In this document: piece after piece, positions 7,974 to 15,571 of the stretch
Layout: each line of letters starts with the position of its first letter
Numbering within the stretch: the stretch's first letter is position 1
Assembly: GCA_964551545.1 (NCBI GenBank)
Contig: CAZKCT010000005.1
Coordinates: 1-64,000, forward strand
DNA: 64,000 nt
DNA from: Thiopontia sp964551545
Lineage (GTDB): Bacteria; Pseudomonadota; Gammaproteobacteria; GCF-002020875
Reading direction: 5' to 3'
Program-made: the position numbers and the translations under genes
The notes under the pieces: generated by a model
Database searches by the model: none
Seen by the model: only the letters and a program-made list of their open reading frames with translations
Told to the model about the DNA's origin: nothing

Positions 7974-8656
7974 CACCATCCAACACCCTCTCCGGCGCCT
8001 TTTTCCAAGTTCTCAAACGTGACCTGACGCTTGCCTTCCGTCACCGTGGTGAGCTGGCCAATCCACTACTCTTCTTTGTGATTGTGGTCACCCTCTTCCC
8101 GCTGGGCGTCGGCCCCGCCCCTTCGGTCCTGGAGACCATTGCGCCCGGGATCATCTGGGTTGCCGCACTACTCTCCGCCATGCTCTCTCTTGACAGCATG
8201 TTCCGTTCCGATTTCGACGATGGCTCTCTGGAACAGATTACACTGAGCCACCATCCACTCTCTGTGCTGGTTCTAGCAAAGATCTTTGCCCACTGGCTGA
8301 TTACCGGATTCCCACTGCTCTTTATCGCACCACTGCTGGGTGTGCTGCTCTATCTGCCCTTTGAGGCAATGAAAACACTGGTTATTACACTGGCGTTAGG
8401 AACCCCTATTCTCAGTCTGGTCGGCGCCATCGGCATGGGACTTACCGTAGGCCTCAAGCGCGGCGGCGTACTGCTCTCTCTGCTGGTTCTTCCACTCTTT
8501 ATCCCGGTGCTGATTTTTGGCGCACTCGCTGTCAACGAGGCGGCAGCCGGACTGCCCGTTGATGGGTACCTCTATATTCTGGGGGCACTGCTTCTCTTTA
8601 CTCTTGCCCTCTCACCGGTTGCCACTGCGGCCTCAATCAGGATCAGTATCAGCTAA
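7970..8656 (+). CDS. ccmB: Heme exporter membrane protein CcmB
   Basis: Polytopic inner-membrane protein of 228 residues with six hydrophobic helices, the permease partner of CcmA. LKRDLTLAFRHRGELANPLLFF is close to the family N-terminus, and the FRSDFDDGSLEQ segment is typical of CcmB. It overlaps ccmA by four bases. Its TAA stop is the first part of the left end of the repeat element that separates it from ccmC. Confidence 0.95.
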   Translation: MTPSNTLSGAFFQVLKRDLTLAFRHRGELANPLLFFVIVVTLFPLGVGPAPSVLETIAPGIIWVAALLSAMLSLDSMFRSDFDDGSLEQITLSHHPLSVLVLAKIFAHWLITGFPLLFIAPLLGVLLYLPFEAMKTLVITLALGTPILSLVGAIGMGLTVGLKRGGVLLSLLVLPLFIPVLIFGALAVNEAAAGLPVDGYLYILGALLLFTLALSPVATAASIRISIS

Positions 8657-8802
8657 CAGCGGCCTCACGCAAAGCCGCCAAGAACAGCTATCAAATAGAA
8701 CAATGAACAAAACTCAGTACATCACTCCAAAATATAGCAATAGAAAAAGCCATACGCTTTCATCCTTTGCGTCTTTGCGCCTTTGCGTGAGACCTGCTTT
8801 TA
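8654..8802. repeat. Non-coding copy of the GxxExxY element between ccmB and ccmC
   Basis: The left end 8654-8682 matches 1040-1068 in 25 of 29 bases. The right end 8765-8792 is identical over 28 bases to 1452-1479. An 11-bp inverted core (CTCACGCAAAG at 8664-8674 with its complement at 8781-8791) remains. Only about 80 AT-rich bases lie between the ends, with no trace of the nuclease-like ORF. This looks like an internally deleted or MITE-like derivative. Confidence 0.7.
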
Positions 8803-8830
8803 CATGCACCTCAGCGTAACCCATACCACC

Positions 8831-10045
8831 ATGAAACTACCCGCTTTTATCTACCGCTTCTCTTCACCCAAACACTTCTACTCGATGTCCGGGAAGCTGT
8901 TACCGTGGCTTGCCAGTCTCTCTCTGGCGTTACTCCTGATTGGGCTCTATGTCGGCTTTGGTATCGCACCCACTCACTCGGAGCAGGGAGAGAGCTACCG
9001 CATTATCTACCTCCATGTCCCCGCCGCCTCCAATTCGATGATGATCTATATGGTCATGGCCACCTCTGGGGCAATCTTTCTGATCTGGAGAATCAAACTG
9101 GCCGACACCATTGCCGCTGCCTCTGCACCCATTGGTGCTGCTTTCACCTTCCTTGCATTGCTGACTGGATCTATCTGGGGCAAGCCCACTTGGGGAACCT
9201 GGTGGCAGTGGGATGCACGCCTCACCTCAGAACTGATTCTGCTCTTTCTCTACTTCGGTTACATGGCCCTGCGCGCCGCGATGGATGACCGTCAGAATGC
9301 AGCACGCGCCAGTGCGGTACTGGCACTGGTCGGGGTCGTCAATATTCCGATCATCCACTTCTCCGTAGAGTGGTGGAACACCCTCCACCAAGGGGCCACT
9401 GTCTCCAAGATTGCCAAGCCCTCTATGGAGGCGACCATGCTCACCTCCATGCTGACCATGCTACTGGCACTCTCCCTCTTCTTTGCACTGGTCACTCTGA
9501 TCCGCGCCCGCGGGTTGGCCCTGCAGCAAGACTCACGCGGAAAATGGGTCGAAGAGCTGCCTGCAGTCCGACAAAACCCTCTTCACTGGATCGCCCCACT
9601 CCTGGCCATTGGCTGGATCGGCTACCATGCCGCAACCACAGTCACTACACCCATTCTGGCACCCTCCCAGCTAGAGGCGACCCAGTCACCGATTGAGTTC
9701 CGTGGTCACGTCGAGGCCATTCACTCTGAAGGGAACCAACACCGGATTGAGGTGTCTGACGATCAACAAAAGGTTACGGTTCTATTCCATGGAAAACTTC
9801 CGAGAGAACTTCGCACCCACTGGGGGGCACACGTCAAAGGCACAGTTGCCTCAGAGACGACAGGTGTCACAGTGAGCGCCCAGTCAATTGCCGCACTCAA
9901 TATTCGTGATCACAGCGGTTATATCCTTGCCGCCTACGGGATTGCACTGATCACCCTCCTGCTGAATCTGATGGGCGCGCTGCGCACTGCGCGTGATGCA
10001 CGTCAAGCCATTGCCCGTCGAATTCGACAAGAATCTAACCACTGA
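8831..10045 (+). CDS. ccmC: CcmC heme handler fused to an OB-fold domain and a CcmD-like tail
   Basis: Residues 1-240 are a normal CcmC: the tryptophan-rich WGTWWQWD motif near 121-128, LHVPAA with H62 and WWNTLHQG with H186 as probable heme ligands. CcmC loads heme onto CcmE. CcmC usually ends at about 245-255 residues, but this protein has 404. A new membrane helix (251-268) is followed at about 285-355 by an OB-like stretch that parallels CcmE (FRG-V, VTVLFHGKLP) but lacks the heme histidine motif. The last 40 residues (361-404) look like CcmD: HSGYILAAYGIALITLLLN then a basic tail. No separate ccmD exists. Start ATG 8831 is preferred; upstream codons lie in the repeat. Confidence 0.9.
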   Translation: MKLPAFIYRFSSPKHFYSMSGKLLPWLASLSLALLLIGLYVGFGIAPTHSEQGESYRIIYLHVPAASNSMMIYMVMATSGAIFLIWRIKLADTIAAASAPIGAAFTFLALLTGSIWGKPTWGTWWQWDARLTSELILLFLYFGYMALRAAMDDRQNAARASAVLALVGVVNIPIIHFSVEWWNTLHQGATVSKIAKPSMEATMLTSMLTMLLALSLFFALVTLIRARGLALQQDSRGKWVEELPAVRQNPLHWIAPLLAIGWIGYHAATTVTTPILAPSQLEATQSPIEFRGHVEAIHSEGNQHRIEVSDDQQKVTVLFHGKLPRELRTHWGAHVKGTVASETTGVTVSAQSIAALNIRDHSGYILAAYGIALITLLLNLMGALRTARDARQAIARRIRQESNH

Positions 10046-10080
10046 TCCAACTACTGATAATTCGTTCGAGAACATCTGTT

Positions 10081-10596
10081 ATGACTCCAAAAAGAAAAAA
10101 ACGACTACTGCTGGTGCTGTTGATCATTGCTGGTGTGGCTGGTGCAGCCACTCTGATGATGAAAGCACTCAACGAGAACATTAATCTCTTCTACAGCCCG
10201 GTACAGGTTGTTGCCGGTGAGGCACCCAAAGGTCACACCTTCCGCCTCGGTGGGCTGGTCGCCGACGGTAGCCTGAAACGTGATGAGGGAGAGGGGCTAA
10301 CCGTCTACTTTGATGTCACCGATGAGGCGGAATCGGTCACTGTGGCCTATACTGGAATCCTTCCCGACCTCTTCCGAGAGGGTCAAGGTATCGTTGCGCT
10401 CGGCAAGCTCGGAAATGACAACATCTTTGTGGCCGACGAGGTGCTCGCCAAGCATGATGAGAACTATATGCCTCCCGAGGTCGCCGAAGCACTGGAAGAG
10501 GGCCATAAAAAGGGTAAAGAGCGAATGATGCAGAAGGCTGCCGAAGAGCAGGCTAAAGCGGCAGCACAACCGGGCGGCATGGAGCAGGCACAATGA
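10081..10596 (+). CDS. ccmE: Cytochrome c-type biogenesis heme chaperone CcmE
   Basis: Periplasmic heme chaperone of 171 residues, anchored by one N-terminal helix (8-26). The OB-fold domain contains FRLGGLV and YTGILPDLFREGQG, and the VLAKHDENY motif supplies H125, the covalent heme attachment residue, with Y129. The C-terminal tail is Ala/Gln-rich and probably disordered. ccmF starts inside its stop (ATGA overlap at 10593-10596). Confidence 0.96.
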   Translation: MTPKRKKRLLLVLLIIAGVAGAATLMMKALNENINLFYSPVQVVAGEAPKGHTFRLGGLVADGSLKRDEGEGLTVYFDVTDEAESVTVAYTGILPDLFREGQGIVALGKLGNDNIFVADEVLAKHDENYMPPEVAEALEEGHKKGKERMMQKAAEEQAKAAAQPGGMEQAQ

Positions 10597-12530
10597 TTCC
10601 AGAACTGGGTAATTTTGCGCTGATGGTGGCGCTTGCCATTGCCGTCATTCAAGGCGTGGTTCCTCTGGTCGGTGCTCAGCGCGGGATCTCCAACTGGATG
10701 GCTGTTGCGCGCCCTGCGGCACAGGCACAATTTTTCTTCCTGTTGGTTGCAATCATTCTGCTTGGTGTCGGCTTTGCGCAGGATGACTTCTCGGTTAAAT
10801 ACATTGCAAGCCACTCCAATAGTCAGCTGCCAATGGTCTACAAGATCAGCGCCATCTGGGGTGGACATGAGGGCTCCCTGTTGCTCTGGACCTTCATGCT
10901 CGGCCTCTGGGCGGCGGCAGTGACCTGGTTTAGCAAGAGCCTCCCCTTCACCTTGACCTCTCGGGCCATCGCGGTGTTGGGTCTGGTCAGTATCGGTTTC
11001 CTGCTCTTCCTGCTGCTCACCTCCAATCCATTTGATCGCCTGATCCCGGCGGCGGCCGATGGTCGTGATCTCAATCCACTGCTGCAGGATCCCGGACTGA
11101 TTATTCACCCCCCCATGCTCTATATGGGCTATGTCGGTTTTGCTGTCCCCTTCGCCTTCGTCATTGCCGCACTGATCGGTGGCCACCTTGATGCCACCTG
11201 GGCCCGCTGGTCACGTCCATGGACCGCTGCAGCGTGGGTCTTCCTCACCCTCGGTATCGGTATCGGAAGCTGGTGGGCCTACTATGAGCTGGGCTGGGGC
11301 GGCTGGTGGTTCTGGGACCCCGTCGAGAATGCCTCCTTCATGCCATGGCTGATGGGTACTGCACTACTCCACTCACTGGCAGTGACCGAGAAGCGAGGTG
11401 CATTCAAGGTATGGACAGTACTGCTGGCCATCTTCGCTTTCTCCCTCAGTCTGCTCGGCACCTTCCTGGTGCGTTCCGGGGTACTGGTCTCGGTTCATGC
11501 TTTTGCTTCAGACCCCTCGCGTGGTGTCTTTATCCTCTTCTTCCTCGGCGTTGTTATTGGTGGTTCCCTGGCTCTCTATGCCTGGCGTGCGCCCACAATC
11601 CGTGGGGGCGGGAAATTTGAGTCCGTCTCCCGTGAGACCCTGCTACTGGTCAATAATGTTCTGCTGGTGGTAGCCACACTGACCGTGTTGATCGGCACCC
11701 TCTACCCACTGATTCTGGATGCACTGGGGATGGGCAAGATCTCAGTGGGCCCACCCTACTTTGATACCGTTTTTGTGCCACTGATGCTGCCAATGTCCTT
11801 CCTGGTGGGAGTCAGTGCGGTCGTCCGCTGGAAGGCCGACCGGGTCAATCGGATCGTGGGTGAACAGCGGGCCACTCTGATCGCCTCCACCATCATCGGC
11901 GCACTACTCCCCTATCTGGTCTTCAATGAGACCTCATTCCAGCTCAGTCTGAGCAGTGCGGTTGCGGTCTGGGTGATTGCAACCATGGTTCAGGACTTCT
12001 GGATCCGCAAGGGACGCAAACTCTCCCGCAGCCATCTCGCCATGCTGCTGGCGCATGCCGGACTGGGCGTCTTTATCATCGGGGTCGCCTTCTCCAATGC
12101 CTTCAGTGTTGAGAAAGATGTCCGCATGGAACCCGGTAGTCGCGAAGAGGCAGGCGGTTACATCTTCCACCTTGATGGACTGGTACAACGCCAGGGGCCT
12201 AACTACGTCACCACCGAAGGACTGGTCTACGTCTACGATCCATCCGGTGAACAGGTTGCCGTACTCCACCCGGAGAAGCGTGTCTATAACGTTCAGGGCA
12301 TGCCGATGACCGAGGCCTCGATTGATGAGGGGCTGTTCCGTGATCTCTACGTGGCGATGGGTGAACCGATCAAGAACAGCAACGCCTGGGCAATGCGGGT
12401 CTACTACAAGCCCTTTATCATGTGGCTCTGGATGGGACTGTTATTAATGTCTATTGGCGGCACACTGGCTGCAACCGACCCCCGCTACCGTCGCGTGGCC
12501 AAGCGCGCTCGTGCAGCACAGGGGGCTTGA
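10593..12530 (+). CDS. ccmF: Cytochrome c heme lyase subunit CcmF
   Basis: Large polytopic membrane protein of 645 residues that attaches heme from CcmE to apocytochromes. The WWD domain is seen as GGWWFWDPVENASFMPWL, with flanking histidines such as IIHPPMLYMGY. Many helices are evident and the length is normal. In most gammaproteobacteria ccmG, ccmH and ccmI follow; here the next gene is an oxidoreductase, so those functions must be encoded elsewhere or be replaced. Confidence 0.96.
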   Translation: MIPELGNFALMVALAIAVIQGVVPLVGAQRGISNWMAVARPAAQAQFFFLLVAIILLGVGFAQDDFSVKYIASHSNSQLPMVYKISAIWGGHEGSLLLWTFMLGLWAAAVTWFSKSLPFTLTSRAIAVLGLVSIGFLLFLLLTSNPFDRLIPAAADGRDLNPLLQDPGLIIHPPMLYMGYVGFAVPFAFVIAALIGGHLDATWARWSRPWTAAAWVFLTLGIGIGSWWAYYELGWGGWWFWDPVENASFMPWLMGTALLHSLAVTEKRGAFKVWTVLLAIFAFSLSLLGTFLVRSGVLVSVHAFASDPSRGVFILFFLGVVIGGSLALYAWRAPTIRGGGKFESVSRETLLLVNNVLLVVATLTVLIGTLYPLILDALGMGKISVGPPYFDTVFVPLMLPMSFLVGVSAVVRWKADRVNRIVGEQRATLIASTIIGALLPYLVFNETSFQLSLSSAVAVWVIATMVQDFWIRKGRKLSRSHLAMLLAHAGLGVFIIGVAFSNAFSVEKDVRMEPGSREEAGGYIFHLDGLVQRQGPNYVTTEGLVYVYDPSGEQVAVLHPEKRVYNVQGMPMTEASIDEGLFRDLYVAMGEPIKNSNAWAMRVYYKPFIMWLWMGLLLMSIGGTLAATDPRYRRVAKRARAAQGA

Positions 12531-12534
12531 GACC

Positions 12535-13536
12535 ATGAAGGCGATCACCTTCACCACACCGGGAGGCGTCGAGCAACTACAACTAAGTGAGATTCCTGTC
12601 CCGGAAATCACCGACCCACATCAGATATTGGTGGAGATCCATGCCGCCGGGGTTAATCCGATTGACACCAAGCTCAGGGGCAACGGCCCCTACTTTCCCG
12701 ATCACACCACCCATGTATTGGGATGTGATGGTGCCGGTGTGGTCAAGGCCGTTGGTGAGGCGTGTGAGCGTTTTCAGCTCGGAGATGCCGTCTATTACTT
12801 TAATGGTGGTCTCGGTGGCCTTGATGGAAACTACACCGAGTTTGCAGTGATCGATGAGCGTTATGTCGCCCGTAAACCAGAGAACCTCAGTTTTGAAGAG
12901 GCGGCTGCCACCCCACTGGCACTGATTACCGCCTGGGAGGCCCTCTTCGACCGGGCCACCCTGCATGAAGGTGATGAGGTTATGGTTCATGCCGGTGCCG
13001 GTGGTGTTGGTCATCTGGCCATTCAGCTCGCCGCAGCCGTTGGCGCACGAGTAGCCACAACCGTTGGCTCAGCCGAGAAGGCGGAGGTGGTTCGTGCACT
13101 GGGGGCAGACTACGCCATTCTCTATCGCGAAGAGGATAGCGTTGAGGCGGTCAAGGCATGGAGCCATGGTGATGGCGTTGAGGTGGTGTTTGATACCGTC
13201 GGTGGTGACACTATCCTCAATCAGTCCATTCAGATGCTCGACCACTACGGCGAACTGGTCTCGCTACTGCAAATCCCCGAGGGGGTCGACTGGAAAGCGG
13301 CCCGCCTGAAAAATATACGTGTCAGTCAGGAGCTGATGCTCTCGCCAATCGTCTTCAATCTGCACGATATGCGCATCCACCAGACCGAAATTTTGGAGCA
13401 GTGCTCAGCCCTCTTTGAGGATGAAAAACTACAGATCCATTTGAGCAAACAGCTACCGCTGGAACAGGCCGCTGAGGCACACCAAATGATCGAGGCTGGC
13501 AGCACCACCGGAAAGATTGTCCTGCTGCCCCGTTAG
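12535..13536 (+). CDS. Zinc-free quinone oxidoreductase (MDR family)
   Basis: Medium-chain dehydrogenase/reductase of 333 residues. The N-terminal GroES-like domain contains ILVEIHAAGVNPIDTK, and the NADPH-binding motif is HAGAGGVGHLAIQLAAAVG. The usual catalytic zinc ligands are absent, which fits the quinone oxidoreductase/zeta-crystallin branch. ATG 12535 is four bases after the ccmF stop and matches the family N-terminus (MKAITFTTPGG). It may be co-transcribed with ccm but has no obvious role in heme handling. The substrate is unknown. Confidence 0.85.
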   Translation: MKAITFTTPGGVEQLQLSEIPVPEITDPHQILVEIHAAGVNPIDTKLRGNGPYFPDHTTHVLGCDGAGVVKAVGEACERFQLGDAVYYFNGGLGGLDGNYTEFAVIDERYVARKPENLSFEEAAATPLALITAWEALFDRATLHEGDEVMVHAGAGGVGHLAIQLAAAVGARVATTVGSAEKAEVVRALGADYAILYREEDSVEAVKAWSHGDGVEVVFDTVGGDTILNQSIQMLDHYGELVSLLQIPEGVDWKAARLKNIRVSQELMLSPIVFNLHDMRIHQTEILEQCSALFEDEKLQIHLSKQLPLEQAAEAHQMIEAGSTTGKIVLLPR

Positions 13537-13542
13537 AAAAAA

Positions 13543-14880
13543 CTAACCGACCTTCTCGAAAAGTGCGATCGACTCTACATGTGCAGTGTGGGGAAACATA
13601 TCCATCACCCCGGCTGAAACCAGACGATAGCCCTGATTGTTGACCAATTCATCGGCATCTCGTGCCAGCGTTGATGGATTACAGGAGACATAGACAATCC
13701 GCTCAGGTTTGATCTGCCCCATCTTCTGCACAATCTCCAGCGCACCACTGCGCGGTGGATCAAGCAGCACCTTGCTGTATCGGTCATTAAGCCAGACCCC
13801 GCCCGTCTCCTCATCCTGCAGGTCAACCGCATAAAACTCTGCATTGGTGATCTCGTTTCTGGCCGCATTATCACGCGCTCGCTGCACCAGTGCCTCATCA
13901 CCCTCAACACCAACGACTACGCCTGCCGTTCGTGCAATTGGTAAAGTAAAGTTCCCCAGACCACAGAAGAGGTCAAGCACCTCATCCTCACCATTCAGAT
14001 CGAGCATCTCCACCGCCATCGGCACCATCTTTCGATTGATCCCGGCATTCACCTGAGTGAAGTCGGTCGGCAGAAATTGGTAATTGAGATCAAACGCCTC
14101 CAGACCATAGCTAAGCGTCATTGCATGGCGCTCATTCAGTGGCACAACACTATCCGGCCCTTTCGGCTGTAGGTAGATTTTCAGCCCATGCTGCTCACCA
14201 AATTGATCCAACTTTTTCTGATCAGCCTCAGGCAGCGGTTCAAGGTTACGAAAAACCAGGATGCACTCGGCATCATCACAGGCCACCTCAATCTGGGCAA
14301 TCTTATTGCACTGCTCCAGGTCGGTAATCAATGCGCGCAGATCGGCAATCCGCTCGCCAACCTCTGGAACCAGCACCCGGCAGGAGTCCATCACCGTAAG
14401 ATAACCGCTCGACTTCTCCCGAAAGCCGACCAGTGCGCCCCCCTTCTTGGGAACATAACGGACCCCAAGGCGGGCCTTGCGGCGATAACCGTGGTTCTGG
14501 TCCGTCAGTGGGGGGAGCACTTGCTCAGGCGAGACATGGCCGAGTCGTTCAAAGTTATCGATCAAACTCTGCTGTTTGAAAGCAATCTGCGCCGAAGGCG
14601 CCATCTGCTGAAGCGAACAACCACCACAGCCATTGAAATGGGGGCATGGGGGCTCAACCCGGTCTGCCGAGGCGGTGATCACCTCAACCACCTCTCCCGA
14701 GTCAAAACTGCGGCGACGCCCGGTCATCTTGTAGCGCACCACCTCTCCCGGCAATGCACCAGAGATAAAGACCACCTTTCCCTCTTCATTATGAGCAATG
14801 CCCTTGCCATCATGAGAGAGTGATTCAATCGTGGCCTCAATCGGCTCCTGCGGTAGAGGTTTGCGGCGTCTTCGACCCAT
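13543..14880 (-). CDS. rlmD: 23S rRNA (uracil-1939-C5) methyltransferase RlmD
   Basis: SAM-dependent methyltransferase of 445 residues. The N-terminal TRAM domain begins at IEATIESLSHDGKG. Iron-sulfur cysteines are C79, C85, C88 and C167, and the catalytic C400 lies in YVSCNPSTLARD. The DLFCGLGNF SAM motif is present. The start at 14880 fits family N-termini (GRRRRK), yet the ATG directly abuts a terminator-like hairpin and its T run, leaving no free ribosome binding site. It converges with the oxidoreductase gene. Confidence 0.95.
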   Translation of the reverse strand: MGRRRRKPLPQEPIEATIESLSHDGKGIAHNEEGKVVFISGALPGEVVRYKMTGRRRSFDSGEVVEVITASADRVEPPCPHFNGCGGCSLQQMAPSAQIAFKQQSLIDNFERLGHVSPEQVLPPLTDQNHGYRRKARLGVRYVPKKGGALVGFREKSSGYLTVMDSCRVLVPEVGERIADLRALITDLEQCNKIAQIEVACDDAECILVFRNLEPLPEADQKKLDQFGEQHGLKIYLQPKGPDSVVPLNERHAMTLSYGLEAFDLNYQFLPTDFTQVNAGINRKMVPMAVEMLDLNGEDEVLDLFCGLGNFTLPIARTAGVVVGVEGDEALVQRARDNAARNEITNAEFYAVDLQDEETGGVWLNDRYSKVLLDPPRSGALEIVQKMGQIKPERIVYVSCNPSTLARDADELVNNQGYRLVSAGVMDMFPHTAHVESIALFEKVG

Positions 14881-14916
14881 AAAAAATCTCGCGGTTCAGT
14901 GAAAAACCGCGAGATT
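14881..14916 (-). terminator. Perfect 12-bp hairpin with T run abutting the rlmD start
   Basis: On the minus strand AATCTCGCGGTT (14916-14905) pairs perfectly with AACCGCGAGATT (14896-14885) across an 8-nt loop, followed by T residues that run into the rlmD ATG at 14880. It would terminate the upstream minus-strand copper operon. As it also covers the only possible ribosome site of rlmD, it could act as a leader or attenuator. Confidence 0.8.
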
Positions 14917-15114
14917 ATACAGGATTGGGCCGCTGGCTAAGCGATCACTAGAGACTCAATTAATCGGCCATCTGCAAAGCATCGCTCTAAGCTACCGTTC
15001 AATCATCCAAATCCAAAGTTCTCTAGTCTGCTAATACCAGTCACTGAGCATTGATCAGACCATGCGGAAGGTTCATACACAAAGCAGTCATTCAATAAAG
15101 CCCATCTCTCTCAG

Positions 15115-15570
15115 TTATTGGTTTTTACTCTCAAAGATCTGTAGACCGTCTTTTCCAAAAGCAATCACATGATATGGGTCAATGCGTGCCCCCTCCATAC
15201 CGGGTGAACCCATCGGCATACCGGGAACACTCAGCCCCTGGATGTCGGGTTGCTCCGACAGCATCCGTTTAATGGTTGCCGCAGGAACATGACCCTCCAC
15301 CAGATAGTTCCCCACCTTTGCGGTATGGCAGGAGCGGAGATTACCAGGAACACCCAACTGGTTCTTCACCTGCTCCATATTCTGCTGGTCATGGGATTGA
15401 ACCGTGAACCCACTCTCTTTCAGGTGATCGATCCATGCACTGCAACAGCCGCAGGTCGGACTTTTATAGACCACAATGTCTGTACTGTCTGCATGAAGTT
15501 GAGCCGAAAAGAGGCCGCCTGCCAACATCAACAGACCCAATACCGTACTAACCATTTTTCTGATAAACAT
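15115..15570 (-). CDS. DUF411 periplasmic metal-binding protein
   Basis: Secreted protein of 151 residues with a signal peptide ending near LHA (residue 27). The DUF411 motif is YKSPTCGCCSAWIDHL with C40, C42 and C43, and a Met/Gly-rich VPGMPMGSPGME stretch lies toward the C-terminus. DUF411 proteins are repeatedly found beside copper resistance genes and probably bind copper. ATG 15570 has GGGAG at good spacing and starts one base after the copA stop, so translation is coupled; an upstream GTG 15579 is less likely. A paralogue lies at 62532-62987. Confidence 0.9.
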   Translation of the reverse strand: MFIRKMVSTVLGLLMLAGGLFSAQLHADSTDIVVYKSPTCGCCSAWIDHLKESGFTVQSHDQQNMEQVKNQLGVPGNLRSCHTAKVGNYLVEGHVPAATIKRMLSEQPDIQGLSVPGMPMGSPGMEGARIDPYHVIAFGKDGLQIFESKNQ

Positions 15571-15571
15571 C

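Noticed and set aside
12991..13002. Repeated GCCGGTG stretch in the oxidoreductase gene
   Set aside because: It is simply the codons of the HAGAGGVG nucleotide-binding motif.
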